DNA of 64,000 nucleotides from Motilibacter rhizosphaerae (GCF_004216915.1 NZ_SGXD01000003.1:372001-436000); one strand, 5' to 3'; counted from the first letter of the stretch, positions 8,163 through 17,482 are shown. Notes: generated by a model from the letters alone, not told the origin. Translations and numbers: made by a program.

Positions 8163-9803
8163 TCAGGTCGCGGGGACGGCCTCCTCCGCACGGGCCTGCG
8201 CCGCGGAGCGGCTGCGCAGCGGCAGGTCGGGCAGGAAGAGGATGACGACGAGCCCGGCGAGCATGACGAACCCGGCCAGCACGAAGATGAGGTCCATCGA
8301 GGACGCGAAGCCCGCGCGGAACGGGTGCGCCAGCGCCGGGTCGAGGTGCTTGAGGAACGACGTGTCCTCCAGCGAGGAGCCCGACCCGCTGCCCTGCAGG
8401 GACTTCGCCTGGTCCGGGTGGGCCTGCGCGGCGGCCTGGAACTGCGGCGTGCGCTGCGCCTTCGTGAACTGGTCGCCGATCCGGCCGCCGATCGTGCTGA
8501 AGAGCACGGAGAGGAAGATGGCCGCGCCCGCCGTGCCGCCCATCTGCCGGAAGAACGTCACCGCGGCGGTCGAGACGCCGATCTCGCGCGGCGACGACGC
8601 GTTCTGCACGGCCGTCACGACCGGCTGCATGTTGCCGCCGAGGCCGAGGCCCATGATGAGCATGACGATCATGACGAGCACCAGCGAGGTGTCGGCGCCG
8701 ACGCGGCTGAAGAGGAACAGCGCGACGACCATGAGCGTGCTGCCGATGATGGGGAAGATGCGGTAGCGGCCGGTCCGGGCGATGAGCTGGCCGCTGATGA
8801 CCGAGCCGATCATGATGCCGAGGACGAGCGGCAGCGTCTGCAGGCCGCCCTTGGTCGGCGAGGAGCCCTTGACCACCTGCAGGTAGAGCGGCAGGACGAG
8901 CAGCCCGCCGAACATCGCCATGCCGACGATCGTGCTGCTGAGGCTGGCGATCGCGAACGTCCGCCCCTTGAACAGCCGCAGCGGCAGCAGCGCCTCGTCG
9001 CCGTACGCCCGCTCCGCCAGGAGGAACGCGACCAGGCCGATGGCGCCGATGACGTAGCAGGCGAGCGAGCGGCCGGAGCCCCAGCCCCACGTGCGGCCCT
9101 GCTCGGCGACGGTCAGCAGCGGGACGAGCGCGACGACGAGCGAGAGCGACCCGGGCCAGTCGATCCGGTGCTCGTTGCGGTGCGGGGTCAGGTGCAGCAC
9201 CCGCGCGACCACGACCATCGCGATGAGGCCGATCGGCACGTTGACCCAGAAGACCCAGCGCCATCCGGTGATCCCGATGATGCTGTCGGTGCCGGCGAAG
9301 AAGCCGCCGAGCACGGGGCCGAGGACGCTCGACGTGCCGAACACCGCGAGGAAGTAGCCCTGGTAGCGGGCCCTCTCCCGCGGGGGCACGATGTCGCCGA
9401 TGATGGCCAGCGCCAGCGAGAAGAGCCCGCCCGCGCCGAGGCCCTGCAGGGCGCGGAAGCCCGCCAGCTCGTACATGTTCTGCGAGAGCCCGCAGAGCGC
9501 CGAACCGACGATGAAGATGCCGATCGCGAGCATGAAGAACTGCTTGCGGCCGTACATGTCCGAGAGCTTGCCGTAGAGCGGCGTCGTGATGGTCGACGTG
9601 ATGAGGTACGCCGTGGTCGCCCACGCCTGGATGTCGAAGCCCTTGAGGTCGTCGGCGATCGTGCGGATCGCGACCGAGACGATGGTCTGGTCCAGCGCCG
9701 CGAGGAACATGCCGAGCATGAGCCCGCTGATGATGGCGAGGATCTGGCGGTGCTCGTAAGAGACGGGCTCGCTCTCGACCGGAGCGGCGGCGGCGGTGGA
9801 CAC
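8163..9803 (-). CDS. MFS multidrug exporter, DHA2 (EmrB/QacA) family
   Basis: Inner-membrane proton-driven exporter of 546 residues with about 14 membrane helices. It carries the DHA motif LDQTIVSVAIRTIADDL in helix 1 and motif A as GKLSDMYGRKQFF between helices 2 and 3. The C-terminal part includes a hydrophilic stretch (QAHPDQAKSLQGSGSGSSLED) between the last helices. The GTG at 9803 has an AAGGAGA ribosome site; in-frame sequence further upstream is not protein-like. Substrates cannot be told. It stands alone between tRNA-Arg and a DUF2795 gene, all read leftward, with a terminator hairpin behind it. Confidence 0.93.
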   Translation of the reverse strand: MSTAAAAPVESEPVSYEHRQILAIISGLMLGMFLAALDQTIVSVAIRTIADDLKGFDIQAWATTAYLITSTITTPLYGKLSDMYGRKQFFMLAIGIFIVGSALCGLSQNMYELAGFRALQGLGAGGLFSLALAIIGDIVPPRERARYQGYFLAVFGTSSVLGPVLGGFFAGTDSIIGITGWRWVFWVNVPIGLIAMVVVARVLHLTPHRNEHRIDWPGSLSLVVALVPLLTVAEQGRTWGWGSGRSLACYVIGAIGLVAFLLAERAYGDEALLPLRLFKGRTFAIASLSSTIVGMAMFGGLLVLPLYLQVVKGSSPTKGGLQTLPLVLGIMIGSVISGQLIARTGRYRIFPIIGSTLMVVALFLFSRVGADTSLVLVMIVMLIMGLGLGGNMQPVVTAVQNASSPREIGVSTAAVTFFRQMGGTAGAAIFLSVLFSTIGGRIGDQFTKAQRTPQFQAAAQAHPDQAKSLQGSGSGSSLEDTSFLKHLDPALAHPFRAGFASSMDLIFVLAGFVMLAGLVVILFLPDLPLRSRSAAQARAEEAVPAT

Positions 9804-9901
9804 GGCTCTCCTTGCTGCAGCGTCGGGTGTCCGTCCCAGTCTGTACCCCCGGGCAACCACCGCGCTCGCCAGTATCCCGGGCGAGCGCGGCCGCGGCGCG
9901 G

Positions 9902-10315
9902 TCAGAAGCGCTGCTCGCGGCCCCCGCCGAGCGCCTCCCAGACCTCCTGCACGTTCGCGTACTCGCGGTCCTGCGGCAGGCGCGCGATCTCCTGCAGGAC
10001 GCGGTCGGTCGCCTGGCGCTCGACGGCCACCTCGCGCAGGGCGTCGGCCGTCGCGGGCCACACCTCCTTGCCGAGGTACGACGCGAGCTCGCTGCGCCCC
10101 TCGACGTCGCCCGCGTCCACGCCGGCAGGGGTGCCGCCGGTCAGCGTCCCCTCCGCGGAGAGGTCGGCCGTCGGCTGGTCCTCGCCCGAGGGCTCCGGGT
10201 CCTTCCACTCCTCCGCGTGGGTCGAGTGCCCGCTGCGGACGAGCCCCTCGACCTCGCCGGCCAGCCCGTCGTCGGTGCGGGGCCCGTGCTTGTCACTGCC
10301 GCGTTCGATGGTCAT
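9902..10315 (-). CDS. DUF2795 domain protein
   Basis: A small acidic cytosolic protein of 137 residues. The N-terminus (MTIERGSDKHGPR) is typical of actinobacterial DUF2795 proteins, followed by a charged low-complexity stretch rich in Glu, Gly and Pro, then the DUF2795 domain (about residues 70-130: ELASYLGKEVWPATADALREVAVE..LPQDREYANVQEVWEALG). Function is unknown. The ATG at 10315 is preferred to a GTG at 10336 because family members begin there; the ribosome site is weak. It is divergent from the nucleotidyltransferase gene, with 109 bases between them. Confidence 0.8.
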   Translation of the reverse strand: MTIERGSDKHGPRTDDGLAGEVEGLVRSGHSTHAEEWKDPEPSGEDQPTADLSAEGTLTGGTPAGVDAGDVEGRSELASYLGKEVWPATADALREVAVERQATDRVLQEIARLPQDREYANVQEVWEALGGGREQRF

Positions 10316-10424
10316 GCCGGAGCCGGTACCCCGCACCGGCGTACCGGATGCGCGGCCGGACCGCCCGTTTCGTCCCGGTCACGACGCATGTGTCCCCCCA
10401 GGGGGCCCGGGTACAGGTCAGCGC

Positions 10425-11051
10425 ATGAGCGCACTCGAGCCCGACCTCATCGAGACGACGAAGCTCGTCGCGGTGACGCTCAAGAAGGCGCAGGTCCCCT
10501 TCGCCCTCGCCGGCGGCTACGCCGTCTACGCCCGCGGCGGGCCGCCGAGCGTCCACGACACGGACTTCTTCCTGCGCGAGCGCGACGTGCCCAAGGCGCT
10601 GGACGCGCTCGGCGACGCCGGGCTGCGGCACGAGCGCTGCGCGGAGGACTGGCTGGTCAAGGTCTTCCACGGCGACCTGCTCGTCGACCTCATCCACCAG
10701 ATGAACGGCCGGCCCGTGGACGACGCGATGCTCGGGCGCTGCGACGAGGTCGAGGTCGGCAGCGTGCGCATGCCCGTGCTCGACGCGGCGGACATCCTCA
10801 TCGGCAAGCTGCTCGCCCTCTCCGCCCACCACTGCGACCTGGCGCCGCTGCTCGCGGTCTCGCGCGCGCTGCGCGAGCAGGTCGACTGGGACCGCGTGCG
10901 CGCGCAGACGCACCACAGCCCGTACGCGCGCGCCTTCCTCACCCTCACCGACGGTCTCGGCATCACGGCGGACGCCCCGGCCGACACCGTCGAGCACGTC
11001 CCGGACACCATCCCGGCCGACGACATCCCCGCAACGGAGGACCTCGCATGA
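10425..11051 (+). CDS. Nucleotidyltransferase-fold protein
   Basis: A 208-residue protein with the minimal nucleotidyltransferase signature: the ALAGGYAVYARGG glycine motif (about residue 25) followed by SVHDTDFFL, whose two aspartates would bind metal. A helical second half follows. Similar stand-alone proteins act as nucleotide transferases or as toxin-antitoxin components, but no short partner protein lies here. It starts a three-gene run: its stop overlaps the ATG of the Vms1/eRF1-like gene (ATGA), so translation is coupled. Substrate is unknown. Confidence 0.72.
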   Translation: MSALEPDLIETTKLVAVTLKKAQVPFALAGGYAVYARGGPPSVHDTDFFLRERDVPKALDALGDAGLRHERCAEDWLVKVFHGDLLVDLIHQMNGRPVDDAMLGRCDEVEVGSVRMPVLDAADILIGKLLALSAHHCDLAPLLAVSRALREQVDWDRVRAQTHHSPYARAFLTLTDGLGITADAPADTVEHVPDTIPADDIPATEDLA

Positions 11052-12172
11052 CCCGCCTGTCGCACCTGCGCGCGCTCTACGACGAGCGCGGCCCGCTGGC
11101 CACCGTGTACCTCGACTCCACCCGCACCACCGAGACCGGGGACCACGAGGTGGAGCTGCGCTGGGCTGCCCAGCGCGCCGCCCTCGAGGAGGCCGGTGCG
11201 CCGCGCGACGTCATCGAGGCGTTGGAGCCGAGCGCACTGCGCCCGACCGGCGTGCCGGGCGGGACCACCACGGTGCTCGTCGGCGGCGCCGACGGCCTGC
11301 TGTTCGAGTCCGTGCTGCCGCTGCGGATGCCCGAGCGCGCCTCCTGGGCCCTGCTGCCCGACCTCGCCCCGCTGGTCGTGGCGCTCGGCCGCACCGCGCC
11401 GTACGTCCTGGTGCACCTCGACCGCACGGGCGCCGACATCGACGTCGTCGGGCCGCTCGGCGAGACGCAGGCGCACGAGACCGTCCAGGGCGGCACGCAC
11501 CACGGCCGCAAGGTGAACGCCGGCGGCTGGTCGCAGAAGCGCTACCAGCAGCGGGCCGAGAACCTCTGGGAGGAGAACGCCGACCAGGTCGCCGCCGAGC
11601 TCGACCGGATCCTCGCCGAGACCGGGATCGAGATCCTCGCGGTCACGGGCGACACGCAGGTCCGCGAGAAGCTCGCCGACGCCCTCGGCCAGCGCGGGCG
11701 CGCGGCGTACGTGCCGCTCGAGTCCGGCGGCCGCGGCGCCGGCAGCAGCGAGGAGGCGGTGCGCGAGGAGCTCGGCCGCGTGCTCGCCGCGCACGTCACC
11801 CGGCAGTCCGAGGACCCGGTGTCGCGCTTCCGCGAGCAGACCGGCGCCGGGCACGGCGCCGCGCTCAGCGGCCGCGCCGCGGTCGTCGAGGCGCTGCAGA
11901 AGGGGCAGGTCGACGCGCTGCTCGTCACCCCCGACCTCGACGACGACTCGACGCTGTACGTCGGCGCCTCCCCCGAGCAGCTCGCCACGAGCGAGGCCGA
12001 CCTCGCCGCGATGGGCGTGGAGGGCGGTCAGGCCGTCCGCGCGGACGCCGCGCTCGTCGCGGCCGCCGTCGCGACCGACGCCGGGGTGGTGGTCGTCCCC
12101 AAGGGGCGCATCGACCTCACCGACGGGGTGGGCGCCCTGCTCCGGTACGCCGACGCCACCTCGAGCTCGTGA
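11048..12172 (+). CDS. Vms1/eRF1-like protein (bacterial release factor family 2, Rv2629-like)
   Basis: A 374-residue protein resembling mycobacterial Rv2629 and the bacterial archaeo-eukaryotic release-factor family 2. After an N-terminal region it has an eRF1/Vms1-like core with the loop THHGRKVNAGGWSQKRYQQR (about residues 151-170); the G-G-W-S-Q element corresponds to the catalytic GxxQ loop of Vms1-type peptidyl-tRNA hydrolases. The C-terminal half resembles an L7Ae/Pelota-like domain (ALLVTPDLDDDSTLYVG). Cleavage of peptidyl-tRNA on stalled large subunits is inferred from family members, not shown. It overlaps both neighbours by four bases. A second, distinct Vms1-like gene lies at 57570-58211. 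Confidence 0.82.
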   Translation: MTRLSHLRALYDERGPLATVYLDSTRTTETGDHEVELRWAAQRAALEEAGAPRDVIEALEPSALRPTGVPGGTTTVLVGGADGLLFESVLPLRMPERASWALLPDLAPLVVALGRTAPYVLVHLDRTGADIDVVGPLGETQAHETVQGGTHHGRKVNAGGWSQKRYQQRAENLWEENADQVAAELDRILAETGIEILAVTGDTQVREKLADALGQRGRAAYVPLESGGRGAGSSEEAVREELGRVLAAHVTRQSEDPVSRFREQTGAGHGAALSGRAAVVEALQKGQVDALLVTPDLDDDSTLYVGASPEQLATSEADLAAMGVEGGQAVRADAALVAAAVATDAGVVVVPKGRIDLTDGVGALLRYADATSSS

Positions 12173-12693
12173 CCGGGCTCCACGAGGCCGCCGCCCCGCG
12201 GCCCGGGACGCTCCAGGTGTGGAGCGACCCGAGCTGCCCGGCCGCCACCCGCGGGCTCGCGGCGATGCGGCGCACTCGCGAGGAGCTCGGGCTCGAGACC
12301 GTCGTCGCGGTGGAGCTGAGGGCGTTCCCGCTCGTGTGGGCGCACGGCGCAAGCACCGACGACGTCCCCGTCGAGCACGCGGCCGTCCGCGCGGCCCAGC
12401 TGCCCGGCATCGGCTCGCTCGCGGCCTCCGAGGAGCTGGACCGCCGGCTGCGCGACGCGGGCGGCGGCGACCCGCTCGCCCTGGCCGAGGACGTGGACGG
12501 CCTCGACGCCGCGGCCCTGCGCGAGCGGCTCGGCGAGGGCGAGCAGCTCGTGCGCGAGGACTGGGCGCTCGTGCCCGAGCTGGGCGTCGAGGGGAGCCCG
12601 TACGTCCGGCTCGCCGACGGCACCACGGCGTACGACCCGGCGGACGGCGACTGGGACCGGTTGCTGCGCGCGGCCCTCGCCCCCGAGGGCTGA
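12169..12693 (+). CDS. DsbA/FrnE-like thioredoxin-fold protein with one cysteine
   Basis: A 174-residue cytosolic protein with the DsbA-like layout: N-terminal strand and active-site position WSDPSCPAATRG (residues 18-29), a helical insertion, and the cis-proline loop VEGSPYVRL near residue 143. It holds only one cysteine in the whole chain; the usual C-x-x-C is reduced to C-P-A-A, so classic disulfide exchange is unlikely. A monothiol or glutathione/mycothiol-transferase-like role is possible. The GTG overlaps the previous stop (GTGA), placing it last in the three-gene run. Confidence 0.72.
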   Translation: MTGLHEAAAPRPGTLQVWSDPSCPAATRGLAAMRRTREELGLETVVAVELRAFPLVWAHGASTDDVPVEHAAVRAAQLPGIGSLAASEELDRRLRDAGGGDPLALAEDVDGLDAAALRERLGEGEQLVREDWALVPELGVEGSPYVRLADGTTAYDPADGDWDRLLRAALAPEG

Positions 12694-12732
12694 GCGCGCA
12701 AGCGTGCGTACTACCCTTGACCAGGCTGTCCT

Positions 12733-12748
12733 GGCCGGTCGACCGGCC
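12733..12748. promoter_or_regulatory. Perfect 16-base palindrome ahead of kgd
   Basis: GGCCGGTCGACCGGCC is self-complementary with no loop and lies 36 bases before the kgd start and 40 bases after the preceding stop. It could be an operator for kgd or part of a terminator for the upstream run; no U-run follows. Confidence 0.35.
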
Positions 12749-12784
12749 CCTTGTCGATTGTTGCGGAAGTAGGCGAACGCCGCC

Positions 12785-15700
12785 GTGTCCCAGCCCACGT
12801 CCTCGCAGAGTCCATCGGCGACGGGCTTCGGCCCCAACGAGTGGCTGGTCGACGAGCTGTACCAGCAGTACCTCGCGGACCCCGACTCGGTCGACAGGGC
12901 GTGGTGGGACGTCTTCGCCCAGCGGCAGAGCGGGACCGACGGGGGGACCGCGGCCGCCCCGGCTCCGGCAGCACCACCCGCGCCCCCGGCACGGCCCGCA
13001 GCAGCAGCGCCCGCCGCCCCGCCCGCGCCCTCCCCCCAGCCCGCCGCCTCCGGCCAGCCCGCACCGCTCGCACCGTCCCAGCCCGCCCGCGCCGCCGTCG
13101 CCCCGGTCCCCGCGGCCGCCGCCGCTCCCGCCCCCGCCGCCGTCGCCCGCCCGGCCGAGAACCGCGCCGCGAACCCCGCGCCGCCGCCCGCGCCGAAGCC
13201 CGCCCCGGCCCCCGCGACCGAGCCGCAGACCGTGCCGCTGCGCGGCCCGAGTGCCCGCGTCGTCACCAACATGGAGGCCTCGCTCGAGGTCCCCACCGCG
13301 ACGAGCGTGCGCGCGGTGCCGGCGAAGCTGCTCATCGACAACCGCATCGTCATCAACAACCACCTGCGCCGCGGCCGCGGCGGCAAGGTGAGCTTCACGC
13401 ACCTCATCGGCTACGCCGTGGTCCGCGCGGTCGCCGGCATGCCGGACATGAACGCCGCCTACACCGAGGTCGACGGCAAGCCCGCGGTGCTGCGCCCCGC
13501 GCAGATCGGGCTCGGTCTGGCGATCGACCTCGCCAAGCCCGACGGCACCCGCCAGCTGCTCGTCCCCGCCATCAAGGGCGCGGGCGCGATGGACTTCGCG
13601 CAGTTCTGGACGGCCTACGAGGACGTCGTGCGCCGCGCCCGCGGCGGCAAGCTCACCGCCGACGACTTCGCCGGCACCACGATCAGCCTCACCAACCCGG
13701 GGACCATCGGCACGGTCCACAGCGTCCCGCGCCTGATGAAGGGCCAGGGCGCGATCGTCGGCGTCGGCGCGATGGAGTACCCCGCGGAGTACCAGGGCGC
13801 CTCGCCCGAGACCCTCGCGCGGCTCGCCATCAGCAAGGTGCTCACGCTGACGAGCACCTACGACCACCGCATCATCCAGGGCGCCCAGTCGGGCGAGTTC
13901 CTCCGCCGGGTGCACGCGCTGCTCCTCGGCGAGGAGGGGTTCTACGACGAGATCTTCCGCGCCCTGCGGATCCCGTACGAGCCGGTGCGCTGGGCGGCGG
14001 ACGTCGCGGCGAGCCACGAGAACGACATCGCGAAGTCCGCGCGCGTGCAGGAGCTCATCCACGCGTACCGCGTCCGCGGGCACCTCATGGCCGACACGGA
14101 CCCGCTGGAGTTCCGCCAGCGCAGCCACCCCGACCTCGACGTCGTGAACCACGGCCTCACGCTGTGGGACCTCGACCGGGAGTTCGCGACGGGGGGCTTC
14201 GGCGGCAAGCCGATGGCGCTGCTGCGCGACATCCTCGGGACGCTGCGCGACGCGTACTGCCGCCGGGTCGGCCTGGAGTACATGCACATCCAGGACCCCG
14301 AGCAGCGCCGCTGGATCCAGGACCACGTCGAGCACGTCCAGGACAAGCCCGACCGCGAGGAGCAGCTGCGCATCCTGCGCCGGCTCAACGCGGCCGAGGC
14401 CTTCGAGACCTTCCTGCAGACGAAGTTCGTGGGGCAGAAGCGGTTCTCGCTCGAGGGCGGCGAGTCGCTCATCCCGCTGATGGACGCGCTCATCTCCGCG
14501 GCGGCCGACAGCGGGCTCGACGAGGCCGCGATCGGCATGGCCCACCGCGGTCGGCTCAACGTCCTCGCCAACATCGCGGGCAAGAGCTACGGGCAGATCT
14601 TCCGCGAGTTCGAGGGCAACCAGGACCCGCGCTCGGTGCAGGGCTCCGGCGACGTGAAGTACCACCTCGGCACCCAGGGGCGGCTCACCTCGCCCAGTGG
14701 CAAGGAGTGCAAGGTCTACCTCGCCGCGAACCCCTCGCACCTCGAGGCGGTCGACCCGGTGCTCGAGGGCATCGTGCGCGCGAAGCAGGACCGGCTGAAC
14801 AAGGGCGGCGGCGACGAGGGCTACTCGGTGCTGCCGATCCTCGTGCACGGCGACGCGGCCTTCGCGGGCCAGGGCGTCGTGGCCGAGACCCTCAACCTCT
14901 CGCAGCTGCGCGGCTACCGCACCGGCGGCAGCGTGCACGTCATCGTCAACAACCAGGTCGGCTTCACGACCTCGCCGGCCTCCTCGCGCTCGTCGTTCTA
15001 CTCGACCGACGTGGCGCGGATGATCCAGGCGCCGATCTTCCACGTGAACGGCGACGACCCCGAGGCGTGCGTCCGGGTGGCGCGACTGGCGTTCGAGTTC
15101 CGCCAGCAGTTCCGCAAGGACGTCGTCATCGACATGGTCTGCTACCGCCGCCGGGGCCACAACGAGGGCGACGACCCCTCGATGACGCAGCCGCTCATGT
15201 ACGCCCTCATCGAGGGCAAGCGCTCGGTGCGCAAGCTCTACACCGAGGCGCTCATCGGCCGCGGCGACATCAGCGTCGAGGACGCGGAGCAGTCGCTGCG
15301 CGACTACCAGGAGCAGCTCGAGCGGGTCTTCCTGGAGACGCGCGAGGTCGGTACGGGCCGGGCCCCCGCGGCGCTCGACGCGCCGGAGGAGCAGCAGCAG
15401 CGCCCCCACGCCGAGCCGCGGCCGACGGCCGTGCCGGTGGAGGTCGTCAAGCGGATCTCCGACGCGCACGTCAACATCCCCGACGGCTTCACCGTCCACC
15501 CCAAGCTCAAGTCCCTGCTCGAGCGCCGGGCCGCCATGGCGAGCGAGGGCGGGATCGACTGGGGCATGGGCGAGCTGTTCGCCTTCGGCTCGCTGCTCCT
15601 CGAGGGCGTGCCGGTCCGGCTGGCCGGACAGGACAGCCGCCGCGGCACCTTCGTCCAGCGCCACGCGGTCCTCATCGACCGCAGCACCGGCGCCGAGTGG

Positions 15701-16576
15701 ACGCCGCTCGCCAACCTGGGCGAGGGACAGGGCCGGTTCTACGTCTACGACTCGCTGCTCTCGGAGTTCGCGGCGCTGGGCTTCGAGTACGGCTACTCCG
15801 TCGCGCGTCCCGAGGCGCTCGTGCTGTGGGAGGCGCAGTTCGGCGACTTCGTCAACGGCGCGCAGACGATCATCGACGAGTTCATCTCGTCCTCGGAGCA
15901 GAAGTGGGGCCAGCGCTCCTCGGTCGTGCTGCTGCTCCCCCACGGCTACGAGGGCCAGGGGCCGGACCACTCCTCCGCGCGCATCGAGCGCTTCCTCCAG
16001 ATGTGCGCCGAGGACAACATGACGGTCGCGCAGCCCTCGACGCCGGCGAGCCACTTCCACCTGCTGCGCCAGCAGGCCTACCGCGAGCCGCGCCGCCCCC
16101 TCGTCGTCGCGACGCCGAAGTCCATGCTCCGGCTCAAGGCCGCCGTCTCCAGCGCGGAGGACCTGGTCTCGGGCACCTTCCAGCCGGTCATCCCGGACAC
16201 GGCGGCCCTCGACCCGCGCCGGGTCGACCGCGTCGTGCTCTGCTCCGGCAAGGTCTACTGGGACCTCGTGGCGGAGCGGACCAAGCGCGCCGACGAGCGG
16301 ACGGCGGTCGTCCGGCTCGAGCAGCTCGCCCCGCTGCCGGTCGAGGAGCTGCTGCAGGCGGTGGCGCCGTACTCCGGGGCAGAGCTCGTCTGGGTGCAGG
16401 ACGAGCCGCAGAACCAGGGCGCCTGGTCCTTCGTCCTGCTCAACCTCACCGAGCGGCTCGACGGGCGGCGGCTGCGGGTCGTGTCCCGCCCGGCGTCGGC
16501 CTCGCCGGCGGTCGGGTCGCACCGGGCGCACGAGGCCGAGCAGAAGGCGCTCGTCGCCGCGGCCTTCGACCGCTGA
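12785..16576 (+). CDS. kgd: Multifunctional 2-oxoglutarate decarboxylase/dehydrogenase (E2o-E1o fusion)
   Basis: TCA-cycle enzyme that decarboxylates 2-oxoglutarate with thiamine diphosphate and, with partner E2/E3 proteins, feeds succinyl-CoA formation. At 1263 residues it has the family's usual length. Order: N-terminal docking segment ([13 protein letters not shown], residues 18-30), a Pro/Ala linker (about 55-140), an acyltransferase-like E2 domain with TYDHRIIQG (near 358-366), then the E1 domain with the thiamine-binding [14 protein letters not shown] to [11 protein letters not shown] (about 688-732) and a C-terminal transketolase-like part. The GTG start gives the typical SQPTSSQS N-terminus. 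DUF6104 follows, as in many actinobacteria. Confidence 0.97.
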   Translation: MSQPTSSQSPSATGFGPNEWLVDELYQQYLADPDSVDRAWWDVFAQRQSGTDGGTAAAPAPAAPPAPPARPAAAAPAAPPAPSPQPAASGQPAPLAPSQPARAAVAPVPAAAAAPAPAAVARPAENRAANPAPPPAPKPAPAPATEPQTVPLRGPSARVVTNMEASLEVPTATSVRAVPAKLLIDNRIVINNHLRRGRGGKVSFTHLIGYAVVRAVAGMPDMNAAYTEVDGKPAVLRPAQIGLGLAIDLAKPDGTRQLLVPAIKGAGAMDFAQFWTAYEDVVRRARGGKLTADDFAGTTISLTNPGTIGTVHSVPRLMKGQGAIVGVGAMEYPAEYQGASPETLARLAISKVLTLTSTYDHRIIQGAQSGEFLRRVHALLLGEEGFYDEIFRALRIPYEPVRWAADVAASHENDIAKSARVQELIHAYRVRGHLMADTDPLEFRQRSHPDLDVVNHGLTLWDLDREFATGGFGGKPMALLRDILGTLRDAYCRRVGLEYMHIQDPEQRRWIQDHVEHVQDKPDREEQLRILRRLNAAEAFETFLQTKFVGQKRFSLEGGESLIPLMDALISAAADSGLDEAAIGMAHRGRLNVLANIAGKSYGQIFREFEGNQDPRSVQGSGDVKYHLGTQGRLTSPSGKECKVYLAANPSHLEAVDPVLEGIVRAKQDRLNKGGGDEGYSVLPILVHGDAAFAGQGVVAETLNLSQLRGYRTGGSVHVIVNNQVGFTTSPASSRSSFYSTDVARMIQAPIFHVNGDDPEACVRVARLAFEFRQQFRKDVVIDMVCYRRRGHNEGDDPSMTQPLMYALIEGKRSVRKLYTEALIGRGDISVEDAEQSLRDYQEQLERVFLETREVGTGRAPAALDAPEEQQQRPHAEPRPTAVPVEVVKRISDAHVNIPDGFTVHPKLKSLLERRAAMASEGGIDWGMGELFAFGSLLLEGVPVRLAGQDSRRGTFVQRHAVLIDRSTGAEWTPLANLGEGQGRFYVYDSLLSEFAALGFEYGYSVARPEALVLWEAQFGDFVNGAQTIIDEFISSSEQKWGQRSSVVLLLPHGYEGQGPDHSSARIERFLQMCAEDNMTVAQPSTPASHFHLLRQQAYREPRRPLVVATPKSMLRLKAAVSSAEDLVSGTFQPVIPDTAALDPRRVDRVVLCSGKVYWDLVAERTKRADERTAVVRLEQLAPLPVEELLQAVAPYSGAELVWVQDEPQNQGAWSFVLLNLTERLDGRRLRVVSRPASASPAVGSHRAHEAEQKALVAAAFDR

Positions 16577-16586
16577 GGACGGCGGG

Positions 16587-16760
16587 GTGTACGCGAGCGA
16601 CCGCGGGCTCGAGGAGCTGGAGACCCGGCGGGGTGACGAGGAGGTCACCCTCGCCTGGCTCGCCGAGCGGCTGCGGGTGTTCGTCGACCTGTTCCCGGAG
16701 TTCGAGGTGCCGGTCGAGCGGCTCGCCACCTGGCTGGCCCGGGCGGACGACGAGGACTAG
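16587..16760 (+). CDS. DUF6104 small protein downstream of kgd
   Basis: A 57-residue acidic protein, missed by length cut-offs. It reads VYASDRGLEELETRRGDEE and ends LATWLARADDED, matching the small DUF6104 family that follows kgd in many actinobacteria. It begins with GTG 11 bases after the kgd stop, so co-transcription is very likely. It has no cysteines and no membrane segment; the helical, acidic character would suit a protein-binding partner. Function is unknown; a link with 2-oxoglutarate metabolism is inference from position only. Confidence 0.8.
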   Translation: MYASDRGLEELETRRGDEEVTLAWLAERLRVFVDLFPEFEVPVERLATWLARADDED

Positions 16761-16781
16761 CGCGTCCGCGGTCCCGCGACC

Positions 16782-16802
16782 TACACTCGAACACATGATC
16801 GA
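16782..16802 (+). promoter_or_regulatory. Leaderless promoter and LexA-like box on the alkB-like gene
   Basis: TACACT (16782-16787) is a -10 element seven bases before the ATG. Overlapping it, 16787-16802 reads TCGAACACATGATCGA, matching the actinobacterial SOS box TCGAAC-N4-GTTCGA at 11 of 12 fixed positions. LexA bound there would cover both the transcription start and the start codon. Confidence 0.55.
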
Positions 16803-17475
16803 AGCGGTCGGCCTGCAGGGCTCGCTGTTCGACGAGGGCGCGGTGCGGCCCGACCGTGCCTTCACCGGGCTGCGGAGGATCGCGCTCGACGAGCGCAGCT
16901 GGGTGGACTCGTGCCCCAGCTGGCTCGGTGGCGCCGACGCGCTGTTCGAGGAGCTCCTGGGCACGGGCCGCTTCACCCGGCGCACGGTGCGGGTGTGGGA
17001 CAACGAGGTGCTGGAGCCCCGCATGACCGCGGGCTTCGACGTGGAGGTCGACTCGCGCGGGGCGGGCGCGGCACCCGCCGCGCTGCGCGACGTCGCAGCG
17101 GCGGTGTCCGAGCGCTACGGCGTCACCTTCGACCGGATCTGGGTCAACCTCTACCGCGACGGGCGCGACAGCGTCGCCTGGCACGGCGACCGGAACCGCC
17201 ACTCCCACCGCGACCCGCTGGTCGTCACCGTGTCGCTCGGCGCGACCCGGCGCTTCCTCCTGCGTCCGCGCGGCGGGCGGACCGCGCTCGAGCTGCACCC
17301 CACCGGCGGTGACCTGCTCGTCATGGGCGGGGCCTGCCAGCACGAGTGGGAGCACACGGTGCCGAAGGAGGCCGCCGTGACCGCGCCGCGGATGAGCGTC
17401 ACGCTGCGGCACACCGCGCACCTCGACCGGCCCGGCGAGCGCGCCGAGCTCGCGGGCCGGGGCCGCACCTGGTGA
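16795..17475 (+). CDS. alkB: AlkB-like 2-oxoglutarate/Fe(II) dioxygenase
   Basis: Direct-reversal DNA repair enzyme family: hydroxylates methyl groups on 1-methyladenine and 3-methylcytosine so that they leave as formaldehyde. The 226-residue protein has the iron triad H130 and D132 (WHGDRN) and H187 (EWEHTVPK), and a C-terminal arginine (SVTLR, R205) for binding 2-oxoglutarate. WVNLYRDGRDSVAWHGD is typical of AlkB homologues. The ATG lies directly after a -10 element, without a ribosome site, and sits within a LexA-like box, suggesting SOS control. The ATPase gene follows seven bases later. Confidence 0.9.
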   Translation: MIEAVGLQGSLFDEGAVRPDRAFTGLRRIALDERSWVDSCPSWLGGADALFEELLGTGRFTRRTVRVWDNEVLEPRMTAGFDVEVDSRGAGAAPAALRDVAAAVSERYGVTFDRIWVNLYRDGRDSVAWHGDRNRHSHRDPLVVTVSLGATRRFLLRPRGGRTALELHPTGGDLLVMGGACQHEWEHTVPKEAAVTAPRMSVTLRHTAHLDRPGERAELAGRGRTW

Positions 17476-17482
17476 GGAGCGG

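Noticed and set aside
8049-11051. A 1000-codon frame ending with the nucleotidyltransferase
   Set aside because: Only the part from 10425 is protein-like; the earlier part is the complement of the MFS exporter and the DUF2795 gene.
12840-13240. Frameshift or low-quality sequence in the Pro/Ala stretch of kgd
   Set aside because: A flexible Pro/Ala linker between the docking and acyltransferase parts is normal for actinobacterial Kgd, and the frame is intact.
10526-16729. A 2067-codon open frame on the minus strand opposite kgd
   Set aside because: It is the complement of strongly coding plus-strand genes; the high GC third position keeps the frame open. Its translation is Arg/Gly/Asp-rich with no domain, whereas the plus frame is clear Kgd.
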